A stretch of DNA of 64,000 nt from Nelumbo lutea (taxonomy: Eukaryota > Streptophyta > Magnoliopsida > Proteales > Nelumbonaceae), in contig JAKGHH010000006.1 of NCBI GenBank assembly GCA_022828595.1, forward strand, positions 10,540,633 to 10,604,632. The letters are read 5' to 3'. Under the pieces are notes generated by a model. It did no database searches. It saw only the letters and a list, made by a program, of their open reading frames with translations, and was not told the DNA's origin. Position 1 is the first letter of the stretch. The number at the start of each line of letters is the position of its first letter. The position numbers and the translations under genes were made by a program. Positions 35,541 through 48,242 of this stretch are shown piece by piece.

Positions 35541-35930
35541 TTGCAATAATTTGATTTTTTATCCCAGCATTTTTTTCTTTTCAATTCACTAAAGCATATG
35601 CTTAACCTTAGAATATAGTAAATACAGTAAGTTAATAGAATTGTTTAAATTTAACAGTATATTCATATATGTATATATGTATATATGCATGTACAATGTA
35701 TACATGTATATACATATTGTTAATCCCTTATTATTAATATATGTTAACATACATGTATACTAATATTATTATTATTGACTACATTAATATATGTATGTAT
35801 GCATTAGTAATATATTATTAATAATACTACAATAATATTAATACTATGTTAATATATTAATATAATATTAACAATATTATATTATAGAATCAGTATATTA
35901 ATATATTATAGATGTGAAATAATATATTAA
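35541..35930 (-). repeat. Right arm of the large foldback
   Basis: Reverse complement of 33940-34371. Its outer end is followed by a partial tandem duplication (about 35930-36060) of the TGTATGTATTAGTAATATATT segment found at 35790-35815. Confidence 0.75.
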
Positions 35931-36060
35931 TATATGTATGTATGTATTAGTAATATATTATTAATAATACAACAATAATATTAATACTATTATAGAATTA
36001 GTATATTAATATATTATAGTTTAATATATTAATATTAAACTACATAGATGTGAAGTAGTA

Positions 36061-37289
36061 TATTAATGTATTAATAACTAGAACCTTCATTAATATAACT
36101 ATAATATATTAATAAGGGTTAATATTGTAGTAATACAATATTAATTAATAGTTAATAACTACAATATCATTTAGTTAATATATTAATAATTAAAATAACT
36201 ACAATATTATACTTATATTAATTATTATATAGTAATATTATAGTTAATATATTAATTACTAACTGTTATTAATTAATAATGTATATCGATAATGTATTAC
36301 TTAATATACATTGATATATTGGTACTGTTCATCTTTTCGATAAGTTACAAGCAAATAAGAGACAATGATAATTTTAACCATACAAATCTGATATATATTA
36401 AAGGAATGATTTCAGACCAAAGCCTCCCCTAATCAAACACATAGCTCTCCTCCATTCAAACACTTGTACTTTCAAACTATTAAACAAATTCGACAAGTTT
36501 CTTCTTTCTGATTAGTTGTTTTTCAATAACAGAGCCCACTAACATGCATAATTGAGCCATTCACAATATAGTGTCGTGTGAAGTGGGAAGTTCCCACTCT
36601 CAATCATTTCCTAAAAAAAATGAGAGTAGAAATTTGAGCAGATAACTTTAGGAAATAGCTAACTCATGAAATAACGAACAAACTGCAAATTAATGCAATC
36701 GAAAATACCCAACTTTTTGCACAGAGTTTTGCAACTGAAAGATATATGAAACTCAAACACATTCAGTATACCTTCATTCCGTTAGTGCAGTAAACCTTTA
36801 GTAAACCCAAGAATCCAAGAACCCAAGTGAAGTTTGAATCTTTCTTCACATTTAGATTACTCTTCATCTTTAGAGAACCTACAATTGAACAGTGTTTGCT
36901 ACTCATACAAGCCTAAAAATCTCAGAGAAATTGATTCTATTAGGTTAGTTAAATTATTATACTTGGTATTTTATTAATGTTAGAGCAATTTGTTTTCATT
37001 TCTTCTGTTTTCTGTGTTTAATTTCTATTAAGGAGTTAGGCTTTAGTCGATTCTTTTTCAGATTTGTAGTTCGTTGTTAGTTACATGTTCATATTCTTTA
37101 GAATGCACTGGCGGCCATCGATATGTACTGCTTTCTCCTCCGACAGTAATAGAAGCCTTTATGTTTATAATTTTTTTTCTGGTGTACTGTAATCTCCTTT
37201 GGCAATAATACTTTCATATTACTGATAAAATAATTTTCTTTCAATTTTTGTTGTTCTATTTATTTTAGATTATGTTTTTTTCTTTTTAG
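36061..37289. other. Non-coding DNA
   Basis: AT-rich to 36310, then ordinary-composition sequence with no reading frame I can assign. Confidence 0.35.
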
Positions 37290-37385
37290 ATTTTTTTGTC
37301 CAAATCGGTGTTAAACCACCACTTTTTGGACTATCGAAAGAATGCATGTTCATTCTTTGTATTCGTTGCTCTAACGAGCGAACGA
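37290..37385 (-). repeat. Right copy of the diverged inverted repeat
   Basis: Inverted partner of 30421-30520 (see that entry). Confidence 0.45.
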
Positions 37386-39594
37386 ATTGGTTTCGAGTAA
37401 GGAAGGAAATTACAATGGGTTAATGGGTTGGGCATTTAAATAGTCCAATATCGTTTAACTTATGTGATTGTTGCACACTGGTCAACGATTTCAGGTTGGA
37501 CTTGGGCTTGGGCTTGGGCCAGTCTTATTTGAGAAAGTCTAAGTCCGAGCACACGGGCCTGAAATTTTGTCCAAGCCCGGAAAATAACTGGCCGAGTAGG
37601 GCTAGCCCGTCGGTTTACCCCGCCCATGAATAGGTATAACCATATATATATTATACATATATATATATATATATATTATATTTTAAATATAATCTTTTTA
37701 ATATGAGAAAGCAGGAAAATTCCTATATTTCTTAGTCTTAAATGTTTTATTTTGTATGTTTAATTGTTATTTATTTAATAATACCATTGTAATTTTTAAA
37801 TTTTAAATATAATTTTTTAAGTTTAAATCTTTTGAACCGATCCACCGACCAAACTAAAAATTGACTCAAACTGGTACAACCCGAATTGGTCGATTTTCAC
37901 GAATAGTCAATTGGTTTCAAGTGACCAACTCCCCAACCTGACTAGGTCGATTTGATTGGCCAAATAGCTTGCAATCGAACCAAACCAACCTATGAACACA
38001 CCTAATTTCAACTAAATTAATAGTCTAATCTCTAATAAATATCAATAGTTTAATCTTCAATAATTATTGAAAATTTATAGCAAAAATATAAAATTATTGA
38101 AAATAAATACACAATAAATAACTAATAATAATACAATAAAATACTAAAATATATTAAATTAGTCAATACATAGTGTAATCTAAAATGGATATTAATCAAT
38201 AAATTATAACAAAAATATGTAGTTACTAAAAAATACAATAAATAATATAAGCAAAATAAATTAAACTTAAAAAGTTAAATAATTGTAGTTTAATCTCCAA
38301 TAATTATTAAATTTTTTTGTTAAATAAAAGAAAATATTGATTTATACATAATTATTGAAAATAAATTTATCACAAAAACAATAAAGAATTACTAAAAATA
38401 AATAAATATTAGTTTTAGTATATATAAATATATAATAAATATAGATTAATATTTTTAAATTATTATTAATAAATATTATTTTTTTGAAATTGATATTCTA
38501 GAATTATTAAATGATAGAAGTAAAACCAGTCATTTACAATATTATTTAGTTATTTAAATAACATCATTACTTAATAATCCTGAAAATTACAATTTGTACT
38601 AGTATTATATAATTTCATTAATAATTTTGTAAAATATTAAATTTTTATTAATTTGAATGTTATGAAATCTATTATAATTATTTTTCTTCTTTTAAGATTT
38701 TTTAAATTTATTACATAATTTAATTATTTTAGCTATTTCAATTTTGTTCATTTTATAGTTACTATATAATATGAAATATTTTGTTATATAATTATTTAGC
38801 TACTTTTATCTTTTATTATTTACAATATTTAGTTATTGAAATATTTGAATAACATTTTATTTTTTAATGTTAAATTTTATTTTTTAAATAACATTTAAAT
38901 TGAATAATCCATAAAATTATAATTTATGTTGTTAGTACATAATTTCATGATGAATTTTGTAAAAATGTAAAATTATTATTAATATGAATATTATTCAATC
39001 TATTATAATTATTTTTTGTGCTTGTAATAAGTATTTTAAAGTTATTTATATAATTTCATTTTAATATTTAAATAATTCTTAAATGTTTTAATTCAAACTT
39101 TCTATAGATAGATATAGATAAAAAGTGAGGGAGAGGATAAATAGGAATTAGAGATAATTTAGGAGAAAGTGGGGATAGTGGTGCCACTTGGCTAGACATT
39201 AGAAAAGCAAATCCCTCTTTCCTTATCTATTGGATGTTAGAGATAATTTAGCCTATGTTGTTTCCTTATTGGTTTAATGGGCAATTATGTGGAATTAAAA
39301 AAATAAAAATTTCAAAAAAAAAAGATATTAGGAATGAGGGTTTGGAGCAAGGAGAGGCATGGTGACATGAACAACCTTGCTTTATATATATAGAATAGAT
39401 AGGGATACTTGGGGGTGTTTGTACGGTGGTTGTTTCTCCTAAAAATGGTGTGACATTAGTAATTCTGCTTTAACAATAGAAAACCTCTCATCACAAAGTT
39501 CAAATCTCCCGCTCTCATTTCTTGCACATGTGGTTATTTATTTTAAAATTAAATCATCAAAAATTAATCTTCTCCTATCTTAATTGTTTATAAT
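37386..39594. other. AT-rich intergenic DNA with transposon relics
   Basis: 37490-37620 has GGGCTTGGGCTTGGGCC and CCAAGCCCGG words typical of degenerate plant hAT/MITE sequence. 37835-38010 is AACCGACC/GGTCGATT-rich and resembles the 19.7-kb MITE core. The rest is AT-rich. A possible Helitron-type 5' end (TCTATTCTATATATATAAAG on the - strand) occurs near 39380-39400. Confidence 0.35.
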
Positions 39595-39601
39595 AAAATC
39601 T

Positions 39602-40150
39602 AGGGATAATAGAATATAAGGGCAAATTTTGGGCCCTAATATCAATAAAAGTAATATTTTTTAAAAATTTTCAATAATAGTGTAACTTTTGAAAAATAAT
39701 ATCAATAAAGGGCAGAATCACTGTTAATCTTCTTCCTCTTGCAGTCTATTCACCAGCGTCGCCACCTCCGCCTATCTCCACCCACCTCTGCCTCCGGTAA
39801 TGTTGCCAGAGATGGGTGGAGACAGAGGCGACGGCGGCGTTGGTGGGCGGAGGTGGCAGCGTTGGGCAGAGAAATAACCACCAGCGCTACCACCTCTGCC
39901 TTCGCCCACCTCCGGCAACGTTGTCGGAAGCGGAGGCGGAGGTGGGCGGAGGCGTTGTCGGAGGAGGTGGCGGGCAGCGGAGAACAGTAGCGCTGGTGCA
40001 TGAATAGATTGCAAGAGGAAGATGATGAACAATGATTCTGCCCTTTATTGATATTATTTTTCAAAAGTTACCCTATTTTTGAAAATTTTAAAAAATATTA
40101 CTTTTACTGATATTAGGGCCCAAAAGTGGCCCTTATATGCTATTATCCCT
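39602..40150. mobile_element. Palindromic MITE-like element with GC-rich core
   Basis: Terminal inverted repeats of about 145 bp (39602-39745 and 40006-40150) match almost base for base, beginning AGGGATAATAG and ending CTATTATCCCT. A 7-bp direct repeat AAAATCT (39595-39601 and 40151-40157) is the likely target duplication. The core (39746-40005) is very GC-rich, with CCACCTCCGCC words on both strands, and is itself partly palindromic. Long open frames on both strands here come from the low-complexity repeat and are not taken as genes. It resembles foldback or Mutator-type MITEs. Confidence 0.8.
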
Positions 40151-40157
40151 AAAATCT

Positions 40158-41514
40158 ATTACTACTCTCACAAATAAGATCATTCTCTCTCTCTCTCTTA
40201 TCTTTCTTCATTTCACTAAATCCCAAATCTATATCTATATATTAAAACAAGGTTATCTAGGTATGGTTCATTTTTTGTTTTTACTTTTTTATTTCTAAAT
40301 GATATAAACTCTAATAGTTATAATGACAACATTGTTTTTCTGGTGCTTAATGAAATAGAGATGGAAATTTGGCTGTCACTGTTAGGGCTCTGACCCACCC
40401 ACCCTAGTTGGGATAGGTTTTTTGACAACTATTAGGGTTAGGGGTGGGTTTCAAGCAAACTCAAAACTCTAATGATACATATACATACATATATATATTA
40501 TATTTAAAATACTAAAAAAATAGATTTGCAAGTAGTAAATGACTGGGGTGAGGCAAGGCAAAATGGATGATCACCTTTCCTAATGAGGATGGGGATGGGG
40601 TTGGGATTTCTAGCCCTATTGGGGTATGGAATAGAGTATTTGAGTCTGGGGTTGGGGAAAGGGCATGCAAAACCTAGCCCCACCCTACCCCGGCACCATT
40701 CCCACCATGAAATGAAATTTACAAATATGTGGCAATATTGGCATTCACAAATCGAAGAAAAGCTTTATTAGCTTTCGTGCTTTCTAAAAAACCCATAGCC
40801 TAGAAAAGTTTTAACCAAATTATTACTTTATTGGCAATTTCTTATCGAAGCCTTCCCTAGAAAGTATCATAATAATAGTTCTTACAAATAAAGATTAAGC
40901 AAGAAACTATCTGAGGTTGGTTGTGATAAAAAAGAAAAGGAGTCTTTGTGTTCTAATATCAAAGTTAGAAAGCAAAGACAGCCTTGCAAATTGACCATAA
41001 TAAGCAAGATATTTATAATTCTACCACTCACTATAATATGCTCTCTTGGCATAAAATTTAATAAAAAGGATGTTAGTGTTTGGTAAGGTAGACAGAATGG
41101 ATGGTCCATTGTAAATTGAATAATTAATTTATGGTATAGTATATAAGATGGCATAATAATTTTCTTAAAATAATTATTAATTATGATAATAAATTATAGT
41201 TATTAAAACTAAGAACTTTATTTTATTTTGCCTATTGATTTTACTTCTCATTATGATGTTATGACTCCATGTGAAACGTCATAAAAATAATTCGACTTTT
41301 GAAAAGAAAAAATGATTTGGATAGAAGAATGATTTGATACGGGCACACCATGGGTGATTTAATTTGATATGGCCACACCACATTTTGCATCCTAATATGT
41401 GCAATTGTGCATGGGAGGATATTGTTAGAAACATAACAATTCACAATAAAAACCATCCTAAGTTATAATTTTCTCTAATAAAATCCACCATTCTTCTCTT
41501 TGATAAGGTCATTT

Positions 41515-41547
<33 letters not shown>

Positions 41548-41640
41548 CGGTGGTTGATATTTGTAACATATCCCTTCTCCCATTAAATCAATTATTTCCT
41601 CTTAAATCTCTTTTGACCCCTTTTGACCCCTTCTGACCCT
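40158..41640. other. Intergenic DNA
   Basis: A CT run at about 40188-40200, a GGGGATGGGG-rich MITE-like stretch (40540-40710), and a CT microsatellite at 41520-41549. No gene. Confidence 0.4.
41520..41549. repeat. CT microsatellite
   Basis: About 14 perfect CT units. Confidence 0.85.
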
Positions 41641-41779
41641 CGACATGGAATTTAGTTGGACCCAAGTTGATTCAACAATATTTTTCAATTAGTTTATTGA
41701 GGATAATTGGTTAAGGCTGTTAGATATGGATCGCCATATTACTAAGAGATGATTCACGATGCATAATAACACGTTTAAA

Positions 41780-43000
41780 TTGTATGCTTGAGAGGGGCGA
41801 GGACTATCAAACATGTTTCTAGTCTAGCAAAAATAGAAGAAAAATGCCTAGTTCACAAACCATGATACCAAACAAGTTTACATTCTATGCTCTCTCAAAG
41901 AGGAAGACAAGGATCATTTTTATTAAAATTAGACCTCTCAAAGGTCTATAATAGAGTTGAATGGCCTTTTATGATGGTTGTCCTTCAACATTATGGATTC
42001 TATCTAGCTTTTTGTGACTTGATTTATAATTGTCTATCTATGGTTACCTTCTCTCTATTATTGATCAATGGCAATCCTAGTAACACATTTATACTATCTC
42101 ATGTTTTAAGGCAAGGCTGTCTCTTGTCTCCTTACCTATTTATCTTGTGTACAGAGGTGTTTTACAAACTTCTTGAACAAAGGAGAGAAAATGATAACAT
42201 TAGTGGCTATAAATTTGTCACTTCTAGAGTTCAATTGACACATTTGTTATTTGTAGATGATCTCATTTTATTTGGTAGATGCTCTAATAAAGAAGTGTCA
42301 CAAATGATGAACATCTTACTTTGTGTTCATTGTCACAAGAGGAAATTAATTTTCAAATGTCATCCATTTATTTCAGCTCTAATACCATAAATGAATTAAA
42401 TGCCACCTTGCTGAGAAATTTGGCATTTCTTTAATATATGAATGGATGGGGAAAATATTTAGGGGGACAAGAACAAATTGAGACTCTTTTCATGGAAGAA
42501 AAATATTCTCTCTCATGCGGGTAGGACTGTCTCATCAAGTCTACTTTGCAATTCACTCCATAATATATTATGCAAACATATTTGCTCCCTAAATTTTGTA
42601 TGCTTGAAGATGAACATAATCTACAGAGATTTTTTGTGGTCATCTTTTGATTCTCATGCACCCCATTTACACTTTTAGCATTTCTTCATGCAATCAAAAG
42701 AGAATGTTGGTCTCAGATTGGTATTGGATAATTGGAAATGGGTGGTTTGTTGTCACTTTCCATGATCCTTGATTCTTACATCATAAGCATTTTGAACACC
42801 AACATCATGGTCCTCTCTCATTGTCATTGGATATTAACCATTCCAACATGTATTGGAGAAATGATTTAGTGCATAAATACAATCTTTGATTTGGGCACAA
42901 CCCAAGATGTTACTTCAATGCCATTAGTACTACCATATGCTCCTAAGGATACATTAATATGGTCCCTCACCCCCTATGGCCAATATTACAACATCATCTA
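41780..43000 (+). pseudogene. LINE (L1-type) reverse transcriptase relic
   Basis: Core RT blocks lie in one open frame (41887-42390): LLKLDLSKVYNRVEW, VLRQGCLLSPYLFIL and HLLFVDDLILFG. The catalytic box is FVDD where plant L1 elements have FADD. Downstream, to about 43000, broken frames match the region after RT (ECWSQIGIG...NWKWVV-like) with many stops. The 5' ORF1 and endonuclease are missing. It is a dead, 5'-truncated LINE, as is usual for this class. Confidence 0.8.
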
Positions 43001-44120
43001 GAGGTCGCCTTTTGGCATCCAACCAGCCATCATCCTCAAATTAGCATCTTATAGCAAGCCATCCCCCTGTAACCATAATGTGGTTGGATTCTATGCTTTT
43101 TGCTAGATCAATTCTAATGCCAGCTCAGTATGCTTTGATTAATGAAACCTCAACAATCCTTGAGAGCCTAAAATTTTCTCTTTCTTTGGATACTAGCAAT
43201 AAACCCATGCGATGCACATAAAATGCATGAAAGAGTGATAAAGTTGGGGATAGAACATTGATATTACACTTGAATTCTTTCTCTATATAAGAGATGGGAA
43301 GGTATTGTTAGTAAAATTCTAAGTTAGTCAAAAAGCATGGCATTGAGTTGTCCAGTATTGTTATCATTTTTAAAGTTTTCTAAAAGGTGTATAGTGTCGT
43401 GAAGTCACTTTTTGGCATGTATCTATTTGATAAGTAGGTAGCAGCAAAAAAATGAGTCCAGATCTCTTTCAAGCAAAAACTACGTGCACATAACATTCAA
43501 TCACAAATTGAGAATATCTCCTATGCATATATGTTAAATTAATGAGCCAATATGTGGATGGATTCCCATGCTTGTTGAGTGTATGCACAGTTTTTGCTAG
43601 AGGGAATCCCATCACAAATTGGGAATATCTCCTATGCATGTAATGATAAATCCATGGGAAGATATACCCAATGTGTGGCTGGACTCACATGCCTATAGAG
43701 TGTGTGCACCTTATTACAACCTTTTAAGGTAAAGATGAAAGAAAACAAAGATCAATTGGAGTTATAATAAAGTAATATACCAGACGTCAACAAAATTCTC
43801 TACCTTAATGTTATGTATGATTTATAAATTAATGATATTTTCTTTGTTAGTCACATTAGAAGATGTGCTTTAAAATCAAAAAATCAATGGGACAAAGAAT
43901 ATATGCTTAAACTTAACAGGTGAATATCGTAAGAGAATTAAATTAGCAGCAAGAGTGAGGAGAAAAGTTGAGGGGTTGATACCATGAATCTTCATGCAAA
44001 ATAGAATATTTGTTTTTAAAGTTCTTGTTAAAAACTAAGATTTCTCTTGAGCTTAAAATCCAAAGGAAATTTTAAGTTACCATATGCTAACCTTTGTTAA
44101 TACTTGTATAATAATTATAG
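43001..44120. other. Intergenic DNA with a local direct repeat
   Basis: Two copies of about 95 bp (43498-43590 and 43610-43710) share ATCACAAATTG, GAATATCTCCTATGCAT, CCAATATGTGG and GAGTGTATGCAC in order. Nothing else was recognised. Confidence 0.55.
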
Positions 44121-44125
44121 TCAAT

Positions 44126-44352
44126 GTTCAAAATATCGATATAGGCCGATATGCCGGTAGGGGTTATCGGCCTATATCAAGGCTTGCCTCCATTTTTTTT
44201 GAATCAAGCTTAGAGGGGTCGGTTTAAGGCCCGTCTACCCCCTGAACCATGGTCTGACTTGAAACACCCACTGTAGGGTGAATTGGGAAGTCCCAATACA
44301 ATATGTATCGATCAATATCGCCCGATACTTATCAAAGCTTTGAACCTTGGTT
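44126..44352. repeat. Dispersed CGATAC-rich repeat, copy 1
   Basis: It starts CAATGTTCAAAATATCGATA and ends TATCAAAGCTTTGAACCTTG, so the ends are imperfect inverted repeats. Inside are GGCCGATATGCCGG, TATCGGCCTATATC and TATCGATCAATATCG words. Related copies lie at 49400-49620 and 57775-58035. It looks like a small non-autonomous element of unknown class. Confidence 0.5.
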
Positions 44353-45330
44353 ATAGTATAATAATATAATAATCATAAAGTAAACCATCAATATTAGAAT
44401 ATGGAAACCAAATATAACACACCATAACAAAAAAGGACATTGCTTGTCATAAAGAAAAGGGTTGTTCTTTTAAACCAGTAAGAATAAAGAAGAAAATTAT
44501 AGAATAAAATAAAACAGAATAAGGAATTGAACTAGTAACTTCATTAGAAGGTTTTGTATCTTGACTAATAGATAACATAAAAGAGAAGTTGGGAAGATAT
44601 TCCCCACCTTAGTTTCTTGCCTTCAAATTGGAGATTTAATGTTGCAATGGTGAGTCAAAATCCATAGCTACAATTCTAGTTTGATGGTGAGTGAGCATTT
44701 GATGGCTAGAATGAGCCAACTGTAGGCTTCGATGATGATGAAGAGAGTGGATTTACTTTTGCAGATGGGTCAAGTTAGCTTGAATTATCAAGTAAGGACT
44801 AAATGACAGGTTGGTTCCTATTTAATCGAATATGAATGTGAAATGCAATTAAAGGGCATTGGCAAGCAAACCATTGAATGTTGGGCTTCAAGGATGGTCA
44901 ATCATAAAATGTGTTGTAGAAAGAAATCCAGACAATGGGGGCCCAAACAAAGAATGATATGAATCCAAAAAGAGTAACTAATGAGAGAAACACACTTGAA
45001 AGTCATTGGCTAAAAGAGAGAGGAACTAATAGAGCTTGTATAAAAAACAAAAATCATATCAAGCATGTTTCAACCTTTGAACTTGTTATTTTATATAGAA
45101 GATTTTAAGAGGTAGAAATGAGCTAGTATTTATGATGTAAAGGGAAGGGAGAGGATTTTGTGTTGGGAAATTTATATTTGAGAAAATATCTGCTAAAGAG
45201 AGAATATGAGAATTAAAGAATAGATTAATTGGAAGTAACATATGTAGAAAAAGAGAATTTGGGTGATTAAATAGGATGGAATTAAAGTGAAAGTAACATG
45301 GTTGTGGGAATTCAATAATGATTAAATAGT
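44353..45330. other. Intergenic DNA, nothing recognised
   Basis: No open frame or repeat that could be assigned. Confidence 0.35.
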
Positions 45331-45364
45331 ATCATTTCTCCATTTCAAAGTGATTTTGTTCTAA

Positions 45365-47150
45365 ACCGATAAATTACAGATAACATTTTGATAGATCATG
45401 AAATGTTTCACTCTATGAGGAAGAGAAAAGGCAAAACATGAATTATGGCTTGCAAAGTTGATATAGAAAAAGCATATAACATGATTGAATGTGATTTCAT
45501 TAAAAAAGTTCTTCTAAAGTTTGGATTCCACAACAATGGGTTGCTTGGGTCATGGAATTTATTAAGTCTACTTCATTCCACATCCTTATTAATGGCTCCC
45601 CAACAAAAGAATTTCAGGCCTCTAAGGGAATTAGGCAAGAGGATCCCATTCTCCATACATCTTTATTCTGTGTGTTGAGGCTCTTTGAGGCTTGCGAGTG
45701 AATTAGATAGTGATGAAAAATTAATTAGGTGTAAATTATCTAGAGGGGGTCCCACCATTCCCATCCACCAGTTTGTAGATGACTACTTAATTTGCAAAGA
45801 CATCTATTAATGCTTCCCTCAAAATCAGAGACATATTGGAGAAATTCTTTTTGGCATTTGATGAGAGTCCAATCTACTCCAAGTCCATTCTATCATTATC
45901 TAAGAACATTCCAAAAAATCTTTAGAAGATAATGGCCAAAATAATCAAAATCCCTATTGAGGTGAAAGCTCAATTTTACTTGAAAGCCCTAATGTTGGAG
46001 GGAAGAATCACGAAAGAAATGTTCAAAGGACATGGTTAATAAACTTGCTAGGTGGAAAAGAAACTCCCTATCCTTTGTTGGTAAGCTAACCTTGGTTAAT
46101 GCCACTACAAGTATGATTCCTCAATTTATCATGGGATCCTTTAGAATTCCTAATTCTGTGGTTAATGACCTTGACAAAATTCGAAGAGATTTTATTTGGA
46201 AAAAATCAAATGAGAGGAAACTTGTACACCTGCTAAATTGGAAGAGGGTATGTACCCCCAAGAATTGGAGAGGTTTGGGTATCAAAAATCTTAGATGGGT
46301 TAATTAAGAAGAGGATTTGGATTACATATTGAAAAACTGCCCATTTGCCAAATAGATATGGCCAATTGTAGGAGCAAATCTTGATGGCCTTAAGGATAGT
46401 GACAACACCATCCGAGACTGGTGGATTTGGATCTTTAACTATAAGATGGTGTATGGGGAAATTGAGGACCCATGGTGTAAAGAAAAAAGTGTCATTCTAT
46501 TATGGCTTATTTGTAAAAATATGAATGACAATCTATTATGCTATCATAATACTCCCCCTCCAGTTTTGATTGAAAAAGCAACTACTTATTTTATGGATTT
46601 AAAATCTAGCATTGATGGAGGGAAAGAAGGAAAAAAATCATGGAGGCCAATTAGATGGAAATGCCCGCAGGAGGGAGTTGTTAAGATCAATTTTGATGTT
46701 TCTTGCAACCAAGGAAGGACTATGCTCTATTGCTTATATCACCAAAGATCAATTTGGTTCAGTTTTGGAAGTCAAATATTTTTGCATTGGGAAGACTACA
46801 ATCAACTTGGTCAAAGCTTAGGTGGCTTGGGGAGCCCATAATGTTGCTTTGAATTTTAGATGACCAATTTATTATTGAGGGAGATTCAAAGCATGTTATT
46901 GATTACCTTAACAAGACTATGGATCCATCGTTGAACCTGAAGACGGTTATCGAGGAATGCTTGCTGATGAACATGACCTTGCATCGTGGTTGCCACTATT
47001 GTCATGTCTACCGAGAAGCAAATCAGGTAGTAGATTGGTTAACGCATGCAACTTTGAGCAACTTGGCACTCAACAACTTCAATATTCCCTTACCACTTTC
47101 TTATATTTGCTTTTGTGATTAGTGGGGACATTCTACCTCATGTCATGTGT
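45365..47150 (+). pseudogene. LINE with RT and RNase H, degenerate
   Basis: RT traces begin near 45390 and continue with ACKVDIEKAYNMIE (45450-45490) and HQFVDDYLIC (45762-45790). The region after RT is intact as an open frame at 46032-46307 (LARWKRNSLSFVGKLTLVNA, RRDFIWKKS). At 46640-47122 an RNase H of the plant RVT_3 type is readable across frames: WRPIRWKCPQEGVVKINFDV, EGDSKHVIDYL and HVYREANQVVDWL. Some plant L1 lineages carry such an RNase H. Stops and frameshifts show it is inactive. It lies in the same orientation as the LINE at 41.8 kb but is a different subfamily. Confidence 0.8.
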
Positions 47151-47640
47151 TGCACCCTTTTGATTTTATTAAAAAATTTTGGGTTTAATTTGGTTAATTT
47201 AGTGATACAACCTATGGTGCAATATTGGTATTATAAAAACATTTAGAGTAAGGTATTAGTGGCTCTAAACGATCCATTAACGATTGTTCTATATATGTTA
47301 TGTGGGGCCGGATAACAAAGTATGTATAAGTAGGTTTTGAAAGTTTAGGGTACATTTAAGTAGTTTACTAAATGTATTGGGTATATATAAGTAATTAACC
47401 TCCCCCCAAAAAGCAAATCATTCACCTGATCACAATCTTGGTTTGCTCCAACCAACTTACTTCTATGTTTTTTATTGGATGACATAAACTGTGTTTAGTG
47501 TGTATTTCTTATGCATGTTTTGGTTTGTAGGAAGTTTGAAGTTTGGTATATCGAGGCTAGAAGAGGAAGAACAAATTCAAGTAAATGTAAAAAAGCTGAA
47601 AATCGAAAAACTTCAAATGAAGCTTTTGATCATTAATAAA
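47151..47640. other. Intergenic DNA
   Basis: No gene recognised. An 84-codon open frame at 47491-47745 runs into the MITE and has no recognisable domain. Confidence 0.35.
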
Positions 47641-47988
47641 GGTGGCGTTTGGCAAGTCTTTTCACATGGTCTTTTGAGATTCAATAAGCTCGAAAGACCA
47701 AAAATCAATCTTTTTCTGTTTGGTAACCAAAGGCTGGAAAGTTGAGAAGATGTGTGCACGGAAAGACTCAAAAAGACCAAAAGTGCCGAATTTTGAGAAG
47801 CTTCAAATGAAGCTTTCTGGTCTTTTCGTGTGATAGATATCCTCTAAATGCATTTTGAAAATCTTAGTAGATCAAGCCACTTACCAAATAGTCTTTGCCT
47901 TTAAAGATAAGACCCCATAAGCTAAATATGTATTTCAACCATCTAGGTTGTTGGAAGATCTTTCTAAAAAGAAATGCCAAACGACACC
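47641..47988. mobile_element. MITE with GGTGGCGTTTGGCA ends
   Basis: The ends GGTGGCGTTTGGCAAGTCTT and the reverse complement of the right end, GGTGTCGTTTGGCATTTCTT, are inverted repeats of about 22 bp. The interior has a further palindromic AAGCTTCAAATGAAGCTT. Length 348 bp. The ends resemble plant hAT MITEs. The flanks (TTAATAAA and AAATTAAA) do not give a clean target duplication. Confidence 0.6.
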
Positions 47989-48242
47989 AAATTAAACTAG
48001 AATTTACCAAAATAATTAATAAAAATTTAAAATTTATTTTAATATTTTTTGAGAATTGTACCAGACCATTTAGATACGGATACAAATATAGATATGCTTT
48101 GGAAACACATGGATACATCGAAAAATGCATATAAATTCCTTAAATATATTAATAAACATTATATTTAAGATCAAAATAGCCATAATTAATGTATAAATAC
48201 ATAGAAAATGTATATTCTAAAGGTATATGTGAAGAAATATTT

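Noticed and set aside
33880..36310. Possible replication origin or matrix attachment region because of extreme AT content
   Set aside because: Composition alone cannot support it; the inverted repeat structure is a sufficient description.
39739..40064. Overlapping open frames on both strands rich in Arg or Pro
   Set aside because: They arise from the GC-rich CCACCTCCGCC repeats of the MITE core and are open in several frames at once. No domain.
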